Of a stretch of DNA of 64,000 nucleotides, positions 33,947-43,998 are shown in pieces; the stretch's first letter is position 1; each line of letters starts with the position of its first letter. The notes below the pieces were generated by a model. The model did not search any database. It had not been told where the DNA came from and saw nothing but the letters and a program-made list of their open reading frames with translations. The DNA lies in contig JAPLFQ010000021.1 of assembly GCA_026390595.1 (NCBI GenBank), forward strand, positions 1-64,000. The letters run 5' to 3'. The DNA is from Ignavibacteriales bacterium (GTDB lineage Bacteria; Bacteroidota; Ignavibacteria; UBA10030). A program made the translations under genes and the position numbers.

Positions 33947-34963
33947 CTAGATGCCCTGCAGCACGCGCACCCTCACACGGGGCCTTACTTCTCTTTCGAT
34001 TTTCTCGCGCAGTTCGAGCGATTGATCTTTCAGTCGCCCCTTGAGATGGTTCATCTCGATCTTCAGCTTGTCCATATCGGGCTCAAGAGACTCGATGTGA
34101 ATGTCCGGCATATCGAACTCCATCGGACCCTCGTTGAAGAAGACGCCGCCGCGGTGTTTCGGCATGGACGGAGCGTCGAAATAGTAGTGTGAGCCCGCGT
34201 TTCCCTCGCTCTCCTGCACTTCGAGCGTCAACGTCTGATGAGTCCCCTTCCGCACGACATCGAGCTCCGCCTTCTCTCCGTCATCGTAGATTCCGAGAGC
34301 TCTTCCGACATCACGCATGCCTTTGATTTTCTTCTTTCCAACCGTCGAGATCACATCACCCGCCTTGACACCGGCTTTGTCTGCCGCGCTTCCCTTTTCA
34401 ACTTCCCACACAAGAACGCCCGCTCCTTCGGCCACGCCAAAATACTGTCCAAGCTGCTCATTCAGCTCCCGAAGGGTCATTCCCTGGTAATCCTGCGCAC
34501 CAAAGAAGACATTGAAATTACCAGTTCCACGCGGTGCCACCGTTACGATTTTCGATTTTGATGGCTGTTTCCCTACGACAACATCCAGAGACTTCTTTTC
34601 GCCTTTTCGCATCACAACCGCCGTCACCTTGCTCTCCGGCTTCGTATCGGCGACAGCTTTCTGCAGATCGCTCGCGTCATCGACCTTCTTTCCGTTGAAC
34701 TCAATGATGATGTCTCCTTCTTTGATTCCAGCCGCTTCCGCCGGGCTCTTGCGCGTGACCTCACCAACGAGCGCTCCATCCTTTGATTTCAGATCCATCG
34801 CTTTTTCCATTTGCGATGTGATATCCTGAATGGCGACTCCCAGCCACCCTTTTTGAGTGCTGGCTTTTTCCTTGACCTGCTGCGCGCTCGCGTCGCCTGC
34901 TGCCATGATCAAGAGACAAAAGGCAGACAGGATTGATACCGCAAGAATTATTCGATTTTTCAC
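33947..34963 (-). CDS. Exported protein with two PDZ domains, no protease domain
   Basis: 338 residues from GTG 34963, which has AGGAG upstream and opens directly with a signal peptide (RIILAVSILSAFCLLIMAAGDASAQ). The first PDZ domain (about residues 38-130) has WLGVAIQD, SPAEAAGIKEGDIIIEFNGKKV and the usual strand pattern. The second (about 160-260) has GVLVWEVEKGSAADKAGVKAGDVIS. It ends in an acidic segment and a helical, highly charged C-terminus. The trypsin-like domain of DegP/HtrA is absent, so it is probably a periplasmic binding or scaffold protein. The terminator follows immediately. Confidence 0.85.
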   Translation of the reverse strand: MKNRIILAVSILSAFCLLIMAAGDASAQQVKEKASTQKGWLGVAIQDITSQMEKAMDLKSKDGALVGEVTRKSPAEAAGIKEGDIIIEFNGKKVDDASDLQKAVADTKPESKVTAVVMRKGEKKSLDVVVGKQPSKSKIVTVAPRGTGNFNVFFGAQDYQGMTLRELNEQLGQYFGVAEGAGVLVWEVEKGSAADKAGVKAGDVISTVGKKKIKGMRDVGRALGIYDDGEKAELDVVRKGTHQTLTLEVQESEGNAGSHYYFDAPSMPKHRGGVFFNEGPMEFDMPDIHIESLEPDMDKLKIEMNHLKGRLKDQSLELREKIEREVRPRVRVRVLQGI

Positions 34964-35275
34964 AATGGTCGCTCCTTCTCTTGTTTTGGAATATGTCGTC
35001 AATTGCCTTTCCCCGTTAGACGCCGCCCCACATCCAGAGGTTCCGTGAGTTCTGAGAGTCTCGCAGGTACACACCATTTAGCTGGGACGAACTGCAGGGG
35101 ATCTGTGACGAACGGGCTTCAGGCAACGGATGCAGGTGATCGAAGGGGTCTGAGGATATTCATGGAGTTCCAACGCAAAGGAGACAAAGAAGACTGAAAT
35201 GAGAACGCGCGAAGATGCTTCGGGACTCTGCGTTGCGGGCCCGGGATCTGAATCGGAATCGAGCAGCGAGGAAGT
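34964..35275. other. Intergenic region with one CGCAAAGG-type repeat fragment
   Basis: It holds the PDZ gene promoter and the 3' flank of the giant repeat protein gene. Positions 35171-35195 (caacgcaaaggagacaaag) resemble the short dispersed repeat also seen at 43863 and 52264. No terminator hairpin for the giant gene was recognised. Confidence 0.4.
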
Positions 35276-38200
35276 TTATTTCAGAAGGACGAGGCGCCTG
35301 GTTTCGACAAACGTGTCGGTTTGTATACGGTAGAAATACACGCCGCTCGGCTGCGAAGACGCATTCCACGTCGTGCTGTACTGACCCGGAGCGTAGCGGC
35401 CGTTCACCAAGAGGTGGACAAGATTGCCGAGCGCGTCGTAGATTGCGAGCTTGACGTTCGATGATGAAGGAATCGAGAACCGAATGGTCGTGGAGGGATT
35501 GAATGGATTTGGGTAGTTTTGCATCAATGAATATTCAGAGGGGAGCCCGCTCTCGAACAGTTCCACGCCAGTCGTCCTAACAATGCTGAAACTACGGGTT
35601 TTTGAAAACGCTCCTTCACCGCCGGGGTTGATGGCTGATACTCTCCAGTAGTACGTCGTATTGTAATCGAAAGAGACCGACATCGTGAGCGAAGTGATAT
35701 CTCTCAAGTCGAGGATGTTGGTTGAGAACAACGGGTCTTCTGAGACCTGGAGGTGATACGCGACTGCGTTCGTTGCTGCTGCCCAGCCGAACGTGACAAG
35801 GCGGGGCAGATTTGCGGCCCCATCCGCCGGCGCTGAAAGGGTCGGTGCGGTTGGAAGCACCGGTTCGATCGTGAAATTCCAGACAGAAGACCAGGCGCTC
35901 GTTCCGCCCGGGTTGGATGCACTCACTCTCCAGAAATACTGTGTATTTTGTATGAGCCCGGACAGATCGAACGACGTCGCTGTGATTGCACTCTGGGTAA
36001 ACATGAACGAAGAGAAGTTCGACGATAAGGAAACCTGAAGAGTGTAGGTCGCTGCCCCCGCGACGGCATTCCATGAGAGCGTAGGATTTGATCTGATTCC
36101 TTTCATCCCATTTGCCGGAGAACTCAGCACGGGAGCGGCAGGTGCCGGCGCCGATGTCGTAAATGAAAACGCGGTAGAGAATGCAGTGGTCCCACCCGAG
36201 TTCGTAGCACTCACTCTCCAGAAGTACTGCGTGCTGGCTGCAAGTCCGGAGAGAGTATAGAACGTCGAGGTGACCCCGCTTTGGTTCAACACATAGCTTG
36301 AGAAGCCCGACGATGTCGAGACCTGCACAGTGTAACTCGACGCGCCGCTCGATGAGTTCCAGCTCAAGGTCGGAGCCGTCGAGAGATCGGTGGCCCCATT
36401 TGCCGGTAGTGCGAGAGTCGGAGGTCCGGGAGCCGCGATGACCGTGGTAAATGAGAACGTCGCGGAGAATGCACTGGTGCCTCCCGCGTTCGTTGCGCTG
36501 ACGCGCCAGAAGTACTGCGTACTGTTGGACAAACCGACGGCGGTAAATGATGTGCCAGTGATCCCCGTTTGATTGACGTGCAGCGATGAGAAATCGGATG
36601 CAGTGGAAAGCTGCAGGTTGTAACTGTCAGCCCCGGGAGAACTGTTCCAGCTGAGTCCCGGATTGATTGGCGCGTTCACCGAGCCGTTCGAAGGAGACGC
36701 GAGTGTCGGCGCGGAAGGAGCGGTAACAACCGTCGTAAACGAAAATGCCATGGAGTAGGGACTTGTCCCGCCGACATTCGTGGCACTTACTCTCCAGTAG
36801 TACTGCGTGTTGTTCGTCAAACCCACGACGTTAAATGATGTTCCGGTCACTCCGCTCTGGTTCACGACAGTGGAAGAAAAATCAGATGCTGTGGAAACCT
36901 GCAGCGTGTAGCTCGAGGCGCCGGACGAACCATTCCAGCTGAGCGTTGGGTTACTCTGCACGCTCGCGGAGCCATTCAAGGGAGATGCGAGCGCCGGTGC
37001 CGCCGGGGGAGAGACGACCGTGGTAAATGAGAAAGCCGCCGAATACGGACTTGTCCCTCCGGCGTTGGTGGCACTCACTCGCCAATAGTATTGTGTGTTG
37101 GCGGATAATCCCGCAGCCCCGTACGATGTTGCTGTAACACCGGCCTGCGTAGACAGAATCGTTGAGAAATCGGAGGACGCGGAGACCTGCACGGTGTAGC
37201 TCGCGGCGCCAGCTGAAGCGATCCACGTCAGCGCGGGATTGACCGGGATACCGGTGGAGCCATTCGCTGGCGAAGAAAGCGAAGGCGTCGGCGGCCCGGC
37301 GAGGACGGTGGTGAACGAAAAAGTGGTCGAGAAGGAGCTTGTGCCTCCGTCATTTGCGGCGCTCACCCGCCAGTAGTACGCCGTGTTGTTGGACAGCGGT
37401 CCGACCTGACGCGATGGTGACGCGAGTGCATCATCATCCAGAATTGTCGGGTTGAATGTCGAAGACGTTGAAAGCTGGAGACGGTATCGTGTCGCTCCTG
37501 CCGGCGAGGTCCACGCGAGCGTCGGCGTCGTTCCAACGCCGGTCGTGTTATCCGCCGGGGATGTTGGCGTGGGCGCACCCGGAGGTGCAACGATTGTGGT
37601 AAACGAAAACGCAGAAGAATAAAGACCCGTGCCTCCAACGTTTGTCCCCCGGACCCGCCAGTAGTACCGCGTGTTGTTGGAGAGAGCTGCTGCGCCGTAC
37701 GAAGTTCCCGTGATGCCGCTCTGAGTTGCGACAAGTGTTGAGAAGTCGGCAAGTGTGGAGACCTGTATCGTGTAGCTCGCCGCACCTTCCGAGGCATCCC
37801 ACGTAAAGGCTGGACTTATGGAGACGTTTGCTGCATTGTTCTGAGGTGCTGCCAGTCTCGGAGCCGGTGGCGGTGCGACAATCGTCGTGAAGGAAAATAC
37901 GGTCGAGTATGAACTTGAGCCTCCGACATTGGAAGCCATCACCCTCCAGAAATACTGTGTGTTGTTGGACAACGGACCCGCCTGAAGCGATGTGCCGGTT
38001 ACCGCAGGGTCGTCAACCACAAATGACGAGAAGTTTGTCGAGGTCGATAGCTGCACACGGTATTTGGTGGCTCCCTGGGCTGCATTCCAGCCCAACGTCA
38101 GGCTGAGGGGTTGGTCAACTGAATTATTCAGAGGCAGGGAGAGAGTCGGAGCAGGCGGAGCAGCGACGATTGTTGTGAAACTCCATACCGTCGAATACTG

Positions 38201-41200
38201 GCTCGTCCCACCTGCATTGGCGGCACTCACCCTCCAATAATACTGCGTGTTGTTAGCGAGCGGTCCGACTGAGCGCGAAGTCCCTGTCACTGTGGGATCG
38301 TCCATTACAAGTGAAGCGAAGTTCGTCGAGGTCGAGACCTGCACGCGGTAGTTGGTGGCTCCCTGGGCTGCATTCCAACCCAACGTCAGGTTGACAGGTT
38401 GATCACCAGAATTGTTTGCAGGCAAAGAGAGAGTCGGAGCGGGCGGAGCGGCCACGATTGTTGTGAAACTCCATACAGTCGAATACGGGCTCGTCCCACC
38501 TGCGTTGGCAGCACTCACCCTCCAATAATACTGCGTGTTGTTAGCGAGCGGTCCGATCGAGCGCGAAGTTCCGCCCAGGGTTGAATCATCGACAACAGTT
38601 GTCGAGAACGTCGGTGACGTCGAAAGCTGCAAGCGGTACGAGGTTCCCCCGGAGGCTGCGTTCCAGGTCAAGGTCGTGGATATCGCAACATCAGATGTGC
38701 CATTCGCCGGGGATGCAAGTGTCGGCGCGGATGGAGGATTTGGCAATGACGAAGATGTCGTGAAACTGGAGATCGTCCACCCGCTTGCACCGCCAGAATT
38801 GATCGCCTGGACTCTCCAATAGTACTTCGTGGCAGAGGAGAGCGTTCTCACGATCGAAGGAGGCGAAGCAAGGCTGTCCTTGAATACTCGGGTCGTGAAT
38901 GTGAAGTCGGTGTACACTTCGACGATGTACGACGTAGATCCGGTCACCAGAGCCCAACTCATCGATGCGCCGGAGGTGCTGGGAGTAGATGCGAGATTCC
39001 CCGGTGCAACCGGTATTGCGGTGGGGGTCCTGAACGCAGCATTTGTCCAGCCGCCCGATCCGGCAGAATTCGCCCCCTGGACCCTCCAGGCATAATCGGT
39101 GCCCGGCGACAATCCTCCAACCGTCAAAGCGGCAGAAACCACACTATCCCGAGACAGCCGGGAAGTGAAACTTGCATTGTAGACTTCGACGATATACCAG
39201 GCCGCACCGCTGACGCTCCCCCACGTAAGCGCAGCGCCGTTTGTTGTAGGCGTTGCCGCGAGGCCTGAGACTCCGCCCGGAACGGCGATGATTGTAGTGA
39301 ACGAGAAGTTTGATGAGTACGAACTCGTCCCTCCCGCATTCTTCGCTCTCACTCTCCAATAATATTTCGTGCCATTGGCCAGCGGTCCGCCAAGCCGGGA
39401 CGTTCCGGTGAGCGATGAGTCATCAAGAACCGTTGATGAGAATTGTGACGATGTCGAGAGCTGGAGACGATAGGATGTTGCTCCCGATGAAGTACCCCAG
39501 GTGATTGTGGGACTTGTGGAGACGCCTGTTGCGTTGTCCGCCGGCGATGTCAACGATGGTGCCGGAGGAGCGGCAACGATTGTCGTGAAGGTCCATGCCG
39601 ATGAATACTGGCTCGTTCCACCTGCGTTGGTGGCGCTCACTCTCCAGTAATACGTCGTGTTATTCGTCAAACCGCTCGCGGTGCCTGACGTTGTGGTGAG
39701 GCCGCTTTGATTAAAGGTGAACGAAGTAAACGCGGAGGTCGTGGAAACCTGGAGAGTGAATGACGTCGCTCCACTGACTTGATTCCATGTCAACGAAGGA
39801 GTAACAGAAACTGAGGTTGCGTTATTTGCAGGCAAAGTGAGCGTTGGAGCCGTGGGCGCCGCAATTATTGTCGTAAAAGAGTACGTCGAAGAGTACGAGC
39901 TCGTGCCCCCCGAGTTCTTCGCGTTCACCCTCCAGTAGTAGAGAGTGCCGTTGTTCAAAGGTCCGACGGTCTGTGAAGTCCCCGTCAGCGTGGAATCATT
40001 GACGACCGTTGTCGAAAACGAAGACGATGTCGAAACTTGCAGGCGGTACGATGTCGCCCCCGAGGAGGAAGTCCAGCTCAACGTTGACGTCGTCGCTATT
40101 CCGGTGGCTCCGTTCGATGGAGAACTCAGCGAAGGGGCCGAAGGCGGATTGACAGGTGGCGAGCCCGAAGTTGTGAAACTGGAAGTTGCCCAACTCCCAA
40201 AAAAACCCTCATTGGATGCTCTGACCCGCCAATAGTACCTGGTGCCGTCCTGCAGATTCCTGAGAAGTGAAAACCCCCAGTATGACGTCGTAGTATCGCC
40301 GTAGAACAGGCTATTCGCACTATAGGAGACATCAGTGTACACTTCGACCGCGTAAGAGTCCGCCCCGGTCACTTGACTCCAATGCAAGACGTCCCATCCG
40401 AAAATCTTCGAATACCCAAGATCCGTTGGAGTTCTTACAATAGTCGTAAAGGAAAAGAAATTCGAGTAGGCGCCCGTTCCTCCGGCGTTTGTTGCGCTCA
40501 CGTGCCAATAGTATTTCGTGGCATTGGCCAAGCCGGTGACATTGTATGAAGTTGACGGCAGCCCGCTTTGAGTGACGAGGTCTGATCTGAAATCCGAGGA
40601 TGTAGAATACTGCAAAGTATAACTTGTCGCACCGCTGACCGGGTTCCAGCTGACCGTCTGACTTACCGGCGTTCCGTTGCTGCCACTCGCCGGCGTGGAG
40701 AGTGTCGGAGCAGATGGCGCGGGTACCAACGTGGCGAAGCTTGACGTAGTCCAACCGCTCGAGCCGCCAGCATTGACCGCTTGTACACGCCAATAATAAG
40801 TCGTTCCACTCAGAAGACCACTCGCAGATGCTGAGGCTGATGTCGGACTGCCACTCCAATTAAGGGAAGTGAAGTTCGCATTGGAATGGACCTCAACGAC
40901 ATAGGAAGTTGCGCCGCTCACGCTTCCCCAACTCAGTGCAGCGCCCGTCGTTGTCGGTGATGCAGCGAGGCCACTAGGAGCGGCCGGAGCGGGAACTAAT
41001 GTGGCGAAGCTTGACGTAGTCCAACCGCTCGAACCGCTAGCATTGACTGCCTTCACACGCCAATAATAAGTCGTTCCACTCAGAAGACCACTCGCAGATG
41101 CTGAGGCTGATGTCGGACTGCCACTCCACTTAAGGGAAGTGAAGTTCGCATTGGAATGGACCTCAACGACATAGGAAGTTGCGCCGCTCACGCTTCCCCA

Positions 41201-41395
41201 ACTCAGTGCAGCGCCCGTCGTTGTCGGTGATGCAACGAGGCCACTAGGAGCGGCCGGAGCGGGAACCAATGCGGCGAAGCTTGACGTAGTCCAACCGCTC
41301 GAGCCGCCAGCATTGAGTTCCGTCGGTGGAGGTTGCGACAGCGCGAGAGCAACACAGATGAACTGCACGGTCAATATCTTAGCAACGAACTTCAT
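35276..41395 (-). CDS. Giant fibronectin-III repeat surface protein with type IX secretion signal
   Basis: 2039 residues. A short signal peptide (MKFVAKILTVQFICVALALSQ) is followed by one partial and about 20 complete fibronectin-III-like repeats of 90-100 residues. Each is marked by Y-x-L/V-x-V-S...TxYYWRVxAxNxGG and ends near FSFTT. The C-terminus (about the last 90 residues) has the type IX sorting signal EYSLMQNYPNPFNPST and ends RRLVLLK. Such proteins are exported by the type IX system and attached to or released from the cell surface, often as adhesins. The first repeat is only its last third, joined directly to the signal peptide. The next two are 270-bp near-identical DNA copies. No catalytic domain was seen. 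Confidence 0.93.
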   Translation of the reverse strand: MKFVAKILTVQFICVALALSQPPPTELNAGGSSGWTTSSFAALVPAPAAPSGLVASPTTTGAALSWGSVSGATSYVVEVHSNANFTSLKWSGSPTSASASASGLLSGTTYYWRVKAVNASGSSGWTTSSFATLVPAPAAPSGLAASPTTTGAALSWGSVSGATSYVVEVHSNANFTSLNWSGSPTSASASASGLLSGTTYYWRVQAVNAGGSSGWTTSSFATLVPAPSAPTLSTPASGSNGTPVSQTVSWNPVSGATSYTLQYSTSSDFRSDLVTQSGLPSTSYNVTGLANATKYYWHVSATNAGGTGAYSNFFSFTTIVRTPTDLGYSKIFGWDVLHWSQVTGADSYAVEVYTDVSYSANSLFYGDTTTSYWGFSLLRNLQDGTRYYWRVRASNEGFFGSWATSSFTTSGSPPVNPPSAPSLSSPSNGATGIATTSTLSWTSSSGATSYRLQVSTSSSFSTTVVNDSTLTGTSQTVGPLNNGTLYYWRVNAKNSGGTSSYSSTYSFTTIIAAPTAPTLTLPANNATSVSVTPSLTWNQVSGATSFTLQVSTTSAFTSFTFNQSGLTTTSGTASGLTNNTTYYWRVSATNAGGTSQYSSAWTFTTIVAAPPAPSLTSPADNATGVSTSPTITWGTSSGATSYRLQLSTSSQFSSTVLDDSSLTGTSRLGGPLANGTKYYWRVRAKNAGGTSSYSSNFSFTTIIAVPGGVSGLAATPTTNGAALTWGSVSGAAWYIVEVYNASFTSRLSRDSVVSAALTVGGLSPGTDYAWRVQGANSAGSGGWTNAAFRTPTAIPVAPGNLASTPSTSGASMSWALVTGSTSYIVEVYTDFTFTTRVFKDSLASPPSIVRTLSSATKYYWRVQAINSGGASGWTISSFTTSSSLPNPPSAPTLASPANGTSDVAISTTLTWNAASGGTSYRLQLSTSPTFSTTVVDDSTLGGTSRSIGPLANNTQYYWRVSAANAGGTSPYSTVWSFTTIVAAPPAPTLSLPANNSGDQPVNLTLGWNAAQGATNYRVQVSTSTNFASLVMDDPTVTGTSRSVGPLANNTQYYWRVSAANAGGTSQYSTVWSFTTIVAAPPAPTLSLPLNNSVDQPLSLTLGWNAAQGATKYRVQLSTSTNFSSFVVDDPAVTGTSLQAGPLSNNTQYFWRVMASNVGGSSSYSTVFSFTTIVAPPPAPRLAAPQNNAANVSISPAFTWDASEGAASYTIQVSTLADFSTLVATQSGITGTSYGAAALSNNTRYYWRVRGTNVGGTGLYSSAFSFTTIVAPPGAPTPTSPADNTTGVGTTPTLAWTSPAGATRYRLQLSTSSTFNPTILDDDALASPSRQVGPLSNNTAYYWRVSAANDGGTSSFSTTFSFTTVLAGPPTPSLSSPANGSTGIPVNPALTWIASAGAASYTVQVSASSDFSTILSTQAGVTATSYGAAGLSANTQYYWRVSATNAGGTSPYSAAFSFTTVVSPPAAPALASPLNGSASVQSNPTLSWNGSSGASSYTLQVSTASDFSSTVVNQSGVTGTSFNVVGLTNNTQYYWRVSATNVGGTSPYSMAFSFTTVVTAPSAPTLASPSNGSVNAPINPGLSWNSSPGADSYNLQLSTASDFSSLHVNQTGITGTSFTAVGLSNSTQYFWRVSATNAGGTSAFSATFSFTTVIAAPGPPTLALPANGATDLSTAPTLSWNSSSGASSYTVQVSTSSGFSSYVLNQSGVTSTFYTLSGLAASTQYFWRVSATNSGGTTAFSTAFSFTTSAPAPAAPVLSSPANGMKGIRSNPTLSWNAVAGAATYTLQVSLSSNFSSFMFTQSAITATSFDLSGLIQNTQYFWRVSASNPGGTSAWSSVWNFTIEPVLPTAPTLSAPADGAANLPRLVTFGWAAATNAVAYHLQVSEDPLFSTNILDLRDITSLTMSVSFDYNTTYYWRVSAINPGGEGAFSKTRSFSIVRTTGVELFESGLPSEYSLMQNYPNPFNPSTTIRFSIPSSSNVKLAIYDALGNLVHLLVNGRYAPGQYSTTWNASSQPSGVYFYRIQTDTFVETRRLVLLK
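40731..41317 (-). repeat. Tandem 270-bp coding repeats
   Basis: The word ggcgaagcttgacgtagtcc recurs at about 40733, 41003 and 41273, a period of 270 bp (90 codons, one fibronectin-III unit). Two units are nearly identical at DNA level. The third breaks off after about 45 bp near 41317, where it joins the signal-peptide coding region. This indicates recent unequal recombination. Confidence 0.85.
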
Positions 41396-42046
41396 TCGGT
41401 AGAAAGAGTAGGCGAAGTTATGACCTGTTCAGATGAACCAATAGCTTTGGCGACTAAGGAATGGGTGATTCACACTTTACCCGAAAGGTAACGGTGCTCG
41501 CACACCAATCGGGTGCCACTGGAATCTCGGCTGCCGATGTACGTGTAAGCAATTCCGGCTGGTGTTCTACCCGGAGCAGTCACTTGCAAGCTACTCCCGT
41601 CGCCAAAACGAGAATTTGTCGTTATTAAGATAGGTTCGTCTGAATAGAAAATCAATGCAGGGGCCCCTGCAATCGGTGACATGTGCTGGCCATCACAGAA
41701 AAGGCGTGGTCTGGGGGGAGGCGCAGACGGACCAGAAAGTCAACGTAGGGCTGTTCCGGGAGGGTCTTCTCGGTCAGGGAGGAAATAAGCGCACGCAGTC
41801 GTGTCGTCAGGAGCAGAGCTCGTGACGAGCTTGGGGGGGGGGATGGAGCGGATTTACAGTGTGGGGGGCGTTTGCGAGACAGAAGCCAGCGGGAGGCAGA
41901 TCCGGGCCGTTTTCGCGGGAGGGAAGAAACAAACTTCGTCGCTGGGAGTTCGGCGTTCGAGATTGAAAATTCACACCGCCTTGAAACCGGTCAAGGTCCA
42001 ATATCCAACTCCCAATATCCAATTACCAAGTCTGGGCGCGGTCAGT
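41396..42046. other. Intergenic region, about 650 bp
   Basis: It contains a 70-codon minus-strand open frame (41470-41682) with no recognised domain, a run of ten G at 41833-41842, a 29-base element (41808-41836) with a relative at 45576-45604, and short direct repeats of ccaatatccaa near 41998-42025. I see no supported gene. Confidence 0.45.
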
Positions 42047-43138
42047 TCATGGTGCCTGTTTGAGCTGCTTTGCAAGTTGATCCGGAAGAACGGGAGGCAA
42101 CCGGTAACCGATTCTCTGGTTACCCAGCAGAAGAACCACGGAGTCTTTGCGGATCGTTTGAAGGCGGGCCTCACTTAGGTCGTTTCTTGTGAAGAGGGAA
42201 TCCGAATAGAGGGACATCGTAAGCCCTCCTGAATCGGAGCAGAACAAAGTCTGCACCTGGGAAAGACTTTGCTTTCTGCGCATCTGGCTTTTCGGAAGAT
42301 CGGATATGGGATGCTGCGTAACCACCACCGGCGGGCCATCGGATTGCTGAGCACGGGAACGAGCTGCGAAGGACATCAGAGCTGTTGGCTCCTTCTTTCC
42401 CTTCGGAGCCATCTCACGCAAATCCTCAGACGTTTTGTCCATCGCCTTCCCCGCAGCGCGAACGTTTTCCTCCCCGGAAACTACGGTTCCCTCCACCCAG
42501 ATCCCTTCTGCATTTGGTTCGGCCATCACCTGATCTTTTTTAGAGAGAATGTTCCCGGAGTTATCAGGCACAGGCACGTTCATCACGTCGCGCTTCCCCC
42601 CCTCCGCCTCCCCTTTCTTCCTGTCAAGCTCGGAACCCCCTGCTCCTGCCCCCTTCGATTCTGCGAGATCGCGCTCAGCCACCGAAGATGGCTTCGACAC
42701 ATCTGCGAGTTGTGTCTTTTCAGGTGATTGCTGACCCGGAGACGGCGGCTGAGGAATCACTTCGGTCTTCGGTGCGATGCTGTCGGACTTCAGACGAGAA
42801 TCGGCGACCTTTGTCTCGCCGGAAAAGAACCACTTGTTGTTTATCCCGATCGTGAGGAGCACAACGATGGCGGCAGCCACCGCCGCCACGCGATACCAGT
42901 TTGTCCCGGTCCCCTGTTGTTCGATCCGCTTTGTGAGCCGTTGCTTCAGTGCGTCACGGCCGGCGCGGCGAACGCCGGCGGCGAGCTGCTGTTCAGCCTC
43001 CACGGCGTCGCGGCATGGAGCGCACTGCCGAAGATGGTTGTCCAGCTCGGATGCATGTGATGCATCGAGTCGGCCGAGGACGTACTGCGAGAGCAGGTGC
43101 TCGTCGGTGGTCCAGTGTGTGTTTTGTGAATTAGCCAT
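42047..43138 (-). CDS. Anti-sigma factor with zinc-finger (zf-HC2-like) domain
   Basis: 363 residues. The N-terminus has the anti-sigma zinc motif LDNHLRQCAPCRD (H-x3-C-x2-C) at about residues 33-45. One transmembrane helix (VAAVAAAIVVLLTIGI, about residues 84-99) follows, and then a long, low-complexity, charged extracytoplasmic region. This is the standard layout of membrane anti-sigma factors that hold an ECF sigma factor. It follows the sigma gene by 93 bp on the same strand. The extracytoplasmic part has no recognised sensor domain. Confidence 0.88.
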   Translation of the reverse strand: MANSQNTHWTTDEHLLSQYVLGRLDASHASELDNHLRQCAPCRDAVEAEQQLAAGVRRAGRDALKQRLTKRIEQQGTGTNWYRVAAVAAAIVVLLTIGINNKWFFSGETKVADSRLKSDSIAPKTEVIPQPPSPGQQSPEKTQLADVSKPSSVAERDLAESKGAGAGGSELDRKKGEAEGGKRDVMNVPVPDNSGNILSKKDQVMAEPNAEGIWVEGTVVSGEENVRAAGKAMDKTSEDLREMAPKGKKEPTALMSFAARSRAQQSDGPPVVVTQHPISDLPKSQMRRKQSLSQVQTLFCSDSGGLTMSLYSDSLFTRNDLSEARLQTIRKDSVVLLLGNQRIGYRLPPVLPDQLAKQLKQAP

Positions 43139-43231
43139 GTCTTAGCTCAATTTGAGCGGGAAGCGAATCCAGGTATTTGTTAATTGGTTAAATAGTTAAT
43201 TAACCAGTTAACCAATTAACCAACTAACCGT
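43139..43231. repeat. Short repeats of TTAACCA words
   Basis: The gap between the sigma and anti-sigma genes contains ttaattggttaaatagttaa followed by four to five close copies of (t)taaccag/a spaced 8-9 bases apart (about 43175-43240). The array folds on itself, since ttggttaa pairs with ttaaccaa. It may affect expression of the anti-sigma gene or be a neutral expansion. Confidence 0.55.
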
Positions 43232-43801
43232 CTAACCACTCTTCTTCCTCAACACTTCCTCCAGCGCCTTCTTGCACTGGTATTTCTTCGCCTTGGCGGT
43301 GTCGGCGTTTGCGAAGCCCAGCTCCACGGCGATTTCGTCCATTGACAATTCATCCCAATAGAAGAGAAGCAGGAGTTTCCGGCATTGCTCGCCAATCTTC
43401 CCAAGTGCGTCACTTACCTTGAGCGCTTGTTCAGATGCGATCAGGTTCTCCAGCGCAGAAGGAGCCGGGTCTTCCGCTCCATCCGGGTCGAGATTTCCAG
43501 AGACCTCCCTCCCTTTCCTACGCAACGTCTGCGACCACACGTTCTTCGCTGTCGCATACACAAAGGTGCTCAGTTTCGCTTTGTACTCAAATTTCCCGGC
43601 CCTGACCCGTTCCCAGAGGACAATGAGGGATTCCTGGAGAACATCCTCTGCGTCGTCCGAGCTGCCGCTATTCCGCATCACCAGGTTCACGATTGGCCTC
43701 CGGGTGGAATCGTACAACAAGACCAGCGCTTCCTCGTCCCCCTTCCGGATGAGATCCAGGATCCTCGCATCAGTAGTAAGAAAAAGGAGGGGAGACTTCA
43801 T
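43232..43801 (-). CDS. ECF RNA polymerase sigma factor
   Basis: 189 residues. Region 2 is visible as DAEDVLQESLIVLWERVRAGKFEYKAKLSTFVYATAKNVWSQTLRR (about residues 48-95). Region 4 is ELSMDEIAVELGFANADTAKAKKYQCKKALEEVLRK at the C-terminus. Together they match the sigma-70 ECF family. The anti-sigma gene lies directly downstream. The divergently placed DUF4139-like gene at 43999 is a possible target, but I cannot identify an ECF promoter with confidence. Confidence 0.93.
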   Translation of the reverse strand: MKSPLLFLTTDARILDLIRKGDEEALVLLYDSTRRPIVNLVMRNSGSSDDAEDVLQESLIVLWERVRAGKFEYKAKLSTFVYATAKNVWSQTLRRKGREVSGNLDPDGAEDPAPSALENLIASEQALKVSDALGKIGEQCRKLLLLFYWDELSMDEIAVELGFANADTAKAKKYQCKKALEEVLRKKSG

Positions 43802-43862
43802 TTACCTTTCTCGGGTTAATGTCATAAACAGGCAAAAGGTGAACGGAGAAGATGAAAATCGA

Positions 43863-43893
43863 TTCACGCAAAGGCGCAAAGAACGCGAAGAGC
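43863..43893. repeat. CACGCAAAGGCGCAAAG dispersed repeat
   Basis: The sequence cacgcaaaggcgcaaagaac is one of several related short elements (also 52266-52283 and, more degenerate, 35171-35195 and 21217-21244). They all lie between genes. The origin is unknown. Confidence 0.5.
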
Positions 43894-43998
43894 AGATGAA
43901 CGCTGGTTCTTTTGAGCGTGACATTTGCGTGTGACTTTAACGATCCAGCATCCAAAAAATACACATTAACGGACCATTAAACAATCAAGGGGGCAACC

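Noticed and set aside
35276-41395. CRISPR-like or satellite array
   Set aside because: The periodic DNA is coding and follows fibronectin-III domain borders in one open frame.
41470-41682. 70-codon minus-strand open frame upstream of the giant repeat gene
   Set aside because: No signal peptide, domain or clear ribosome site. It may be a remnant but is not supported as a gene.
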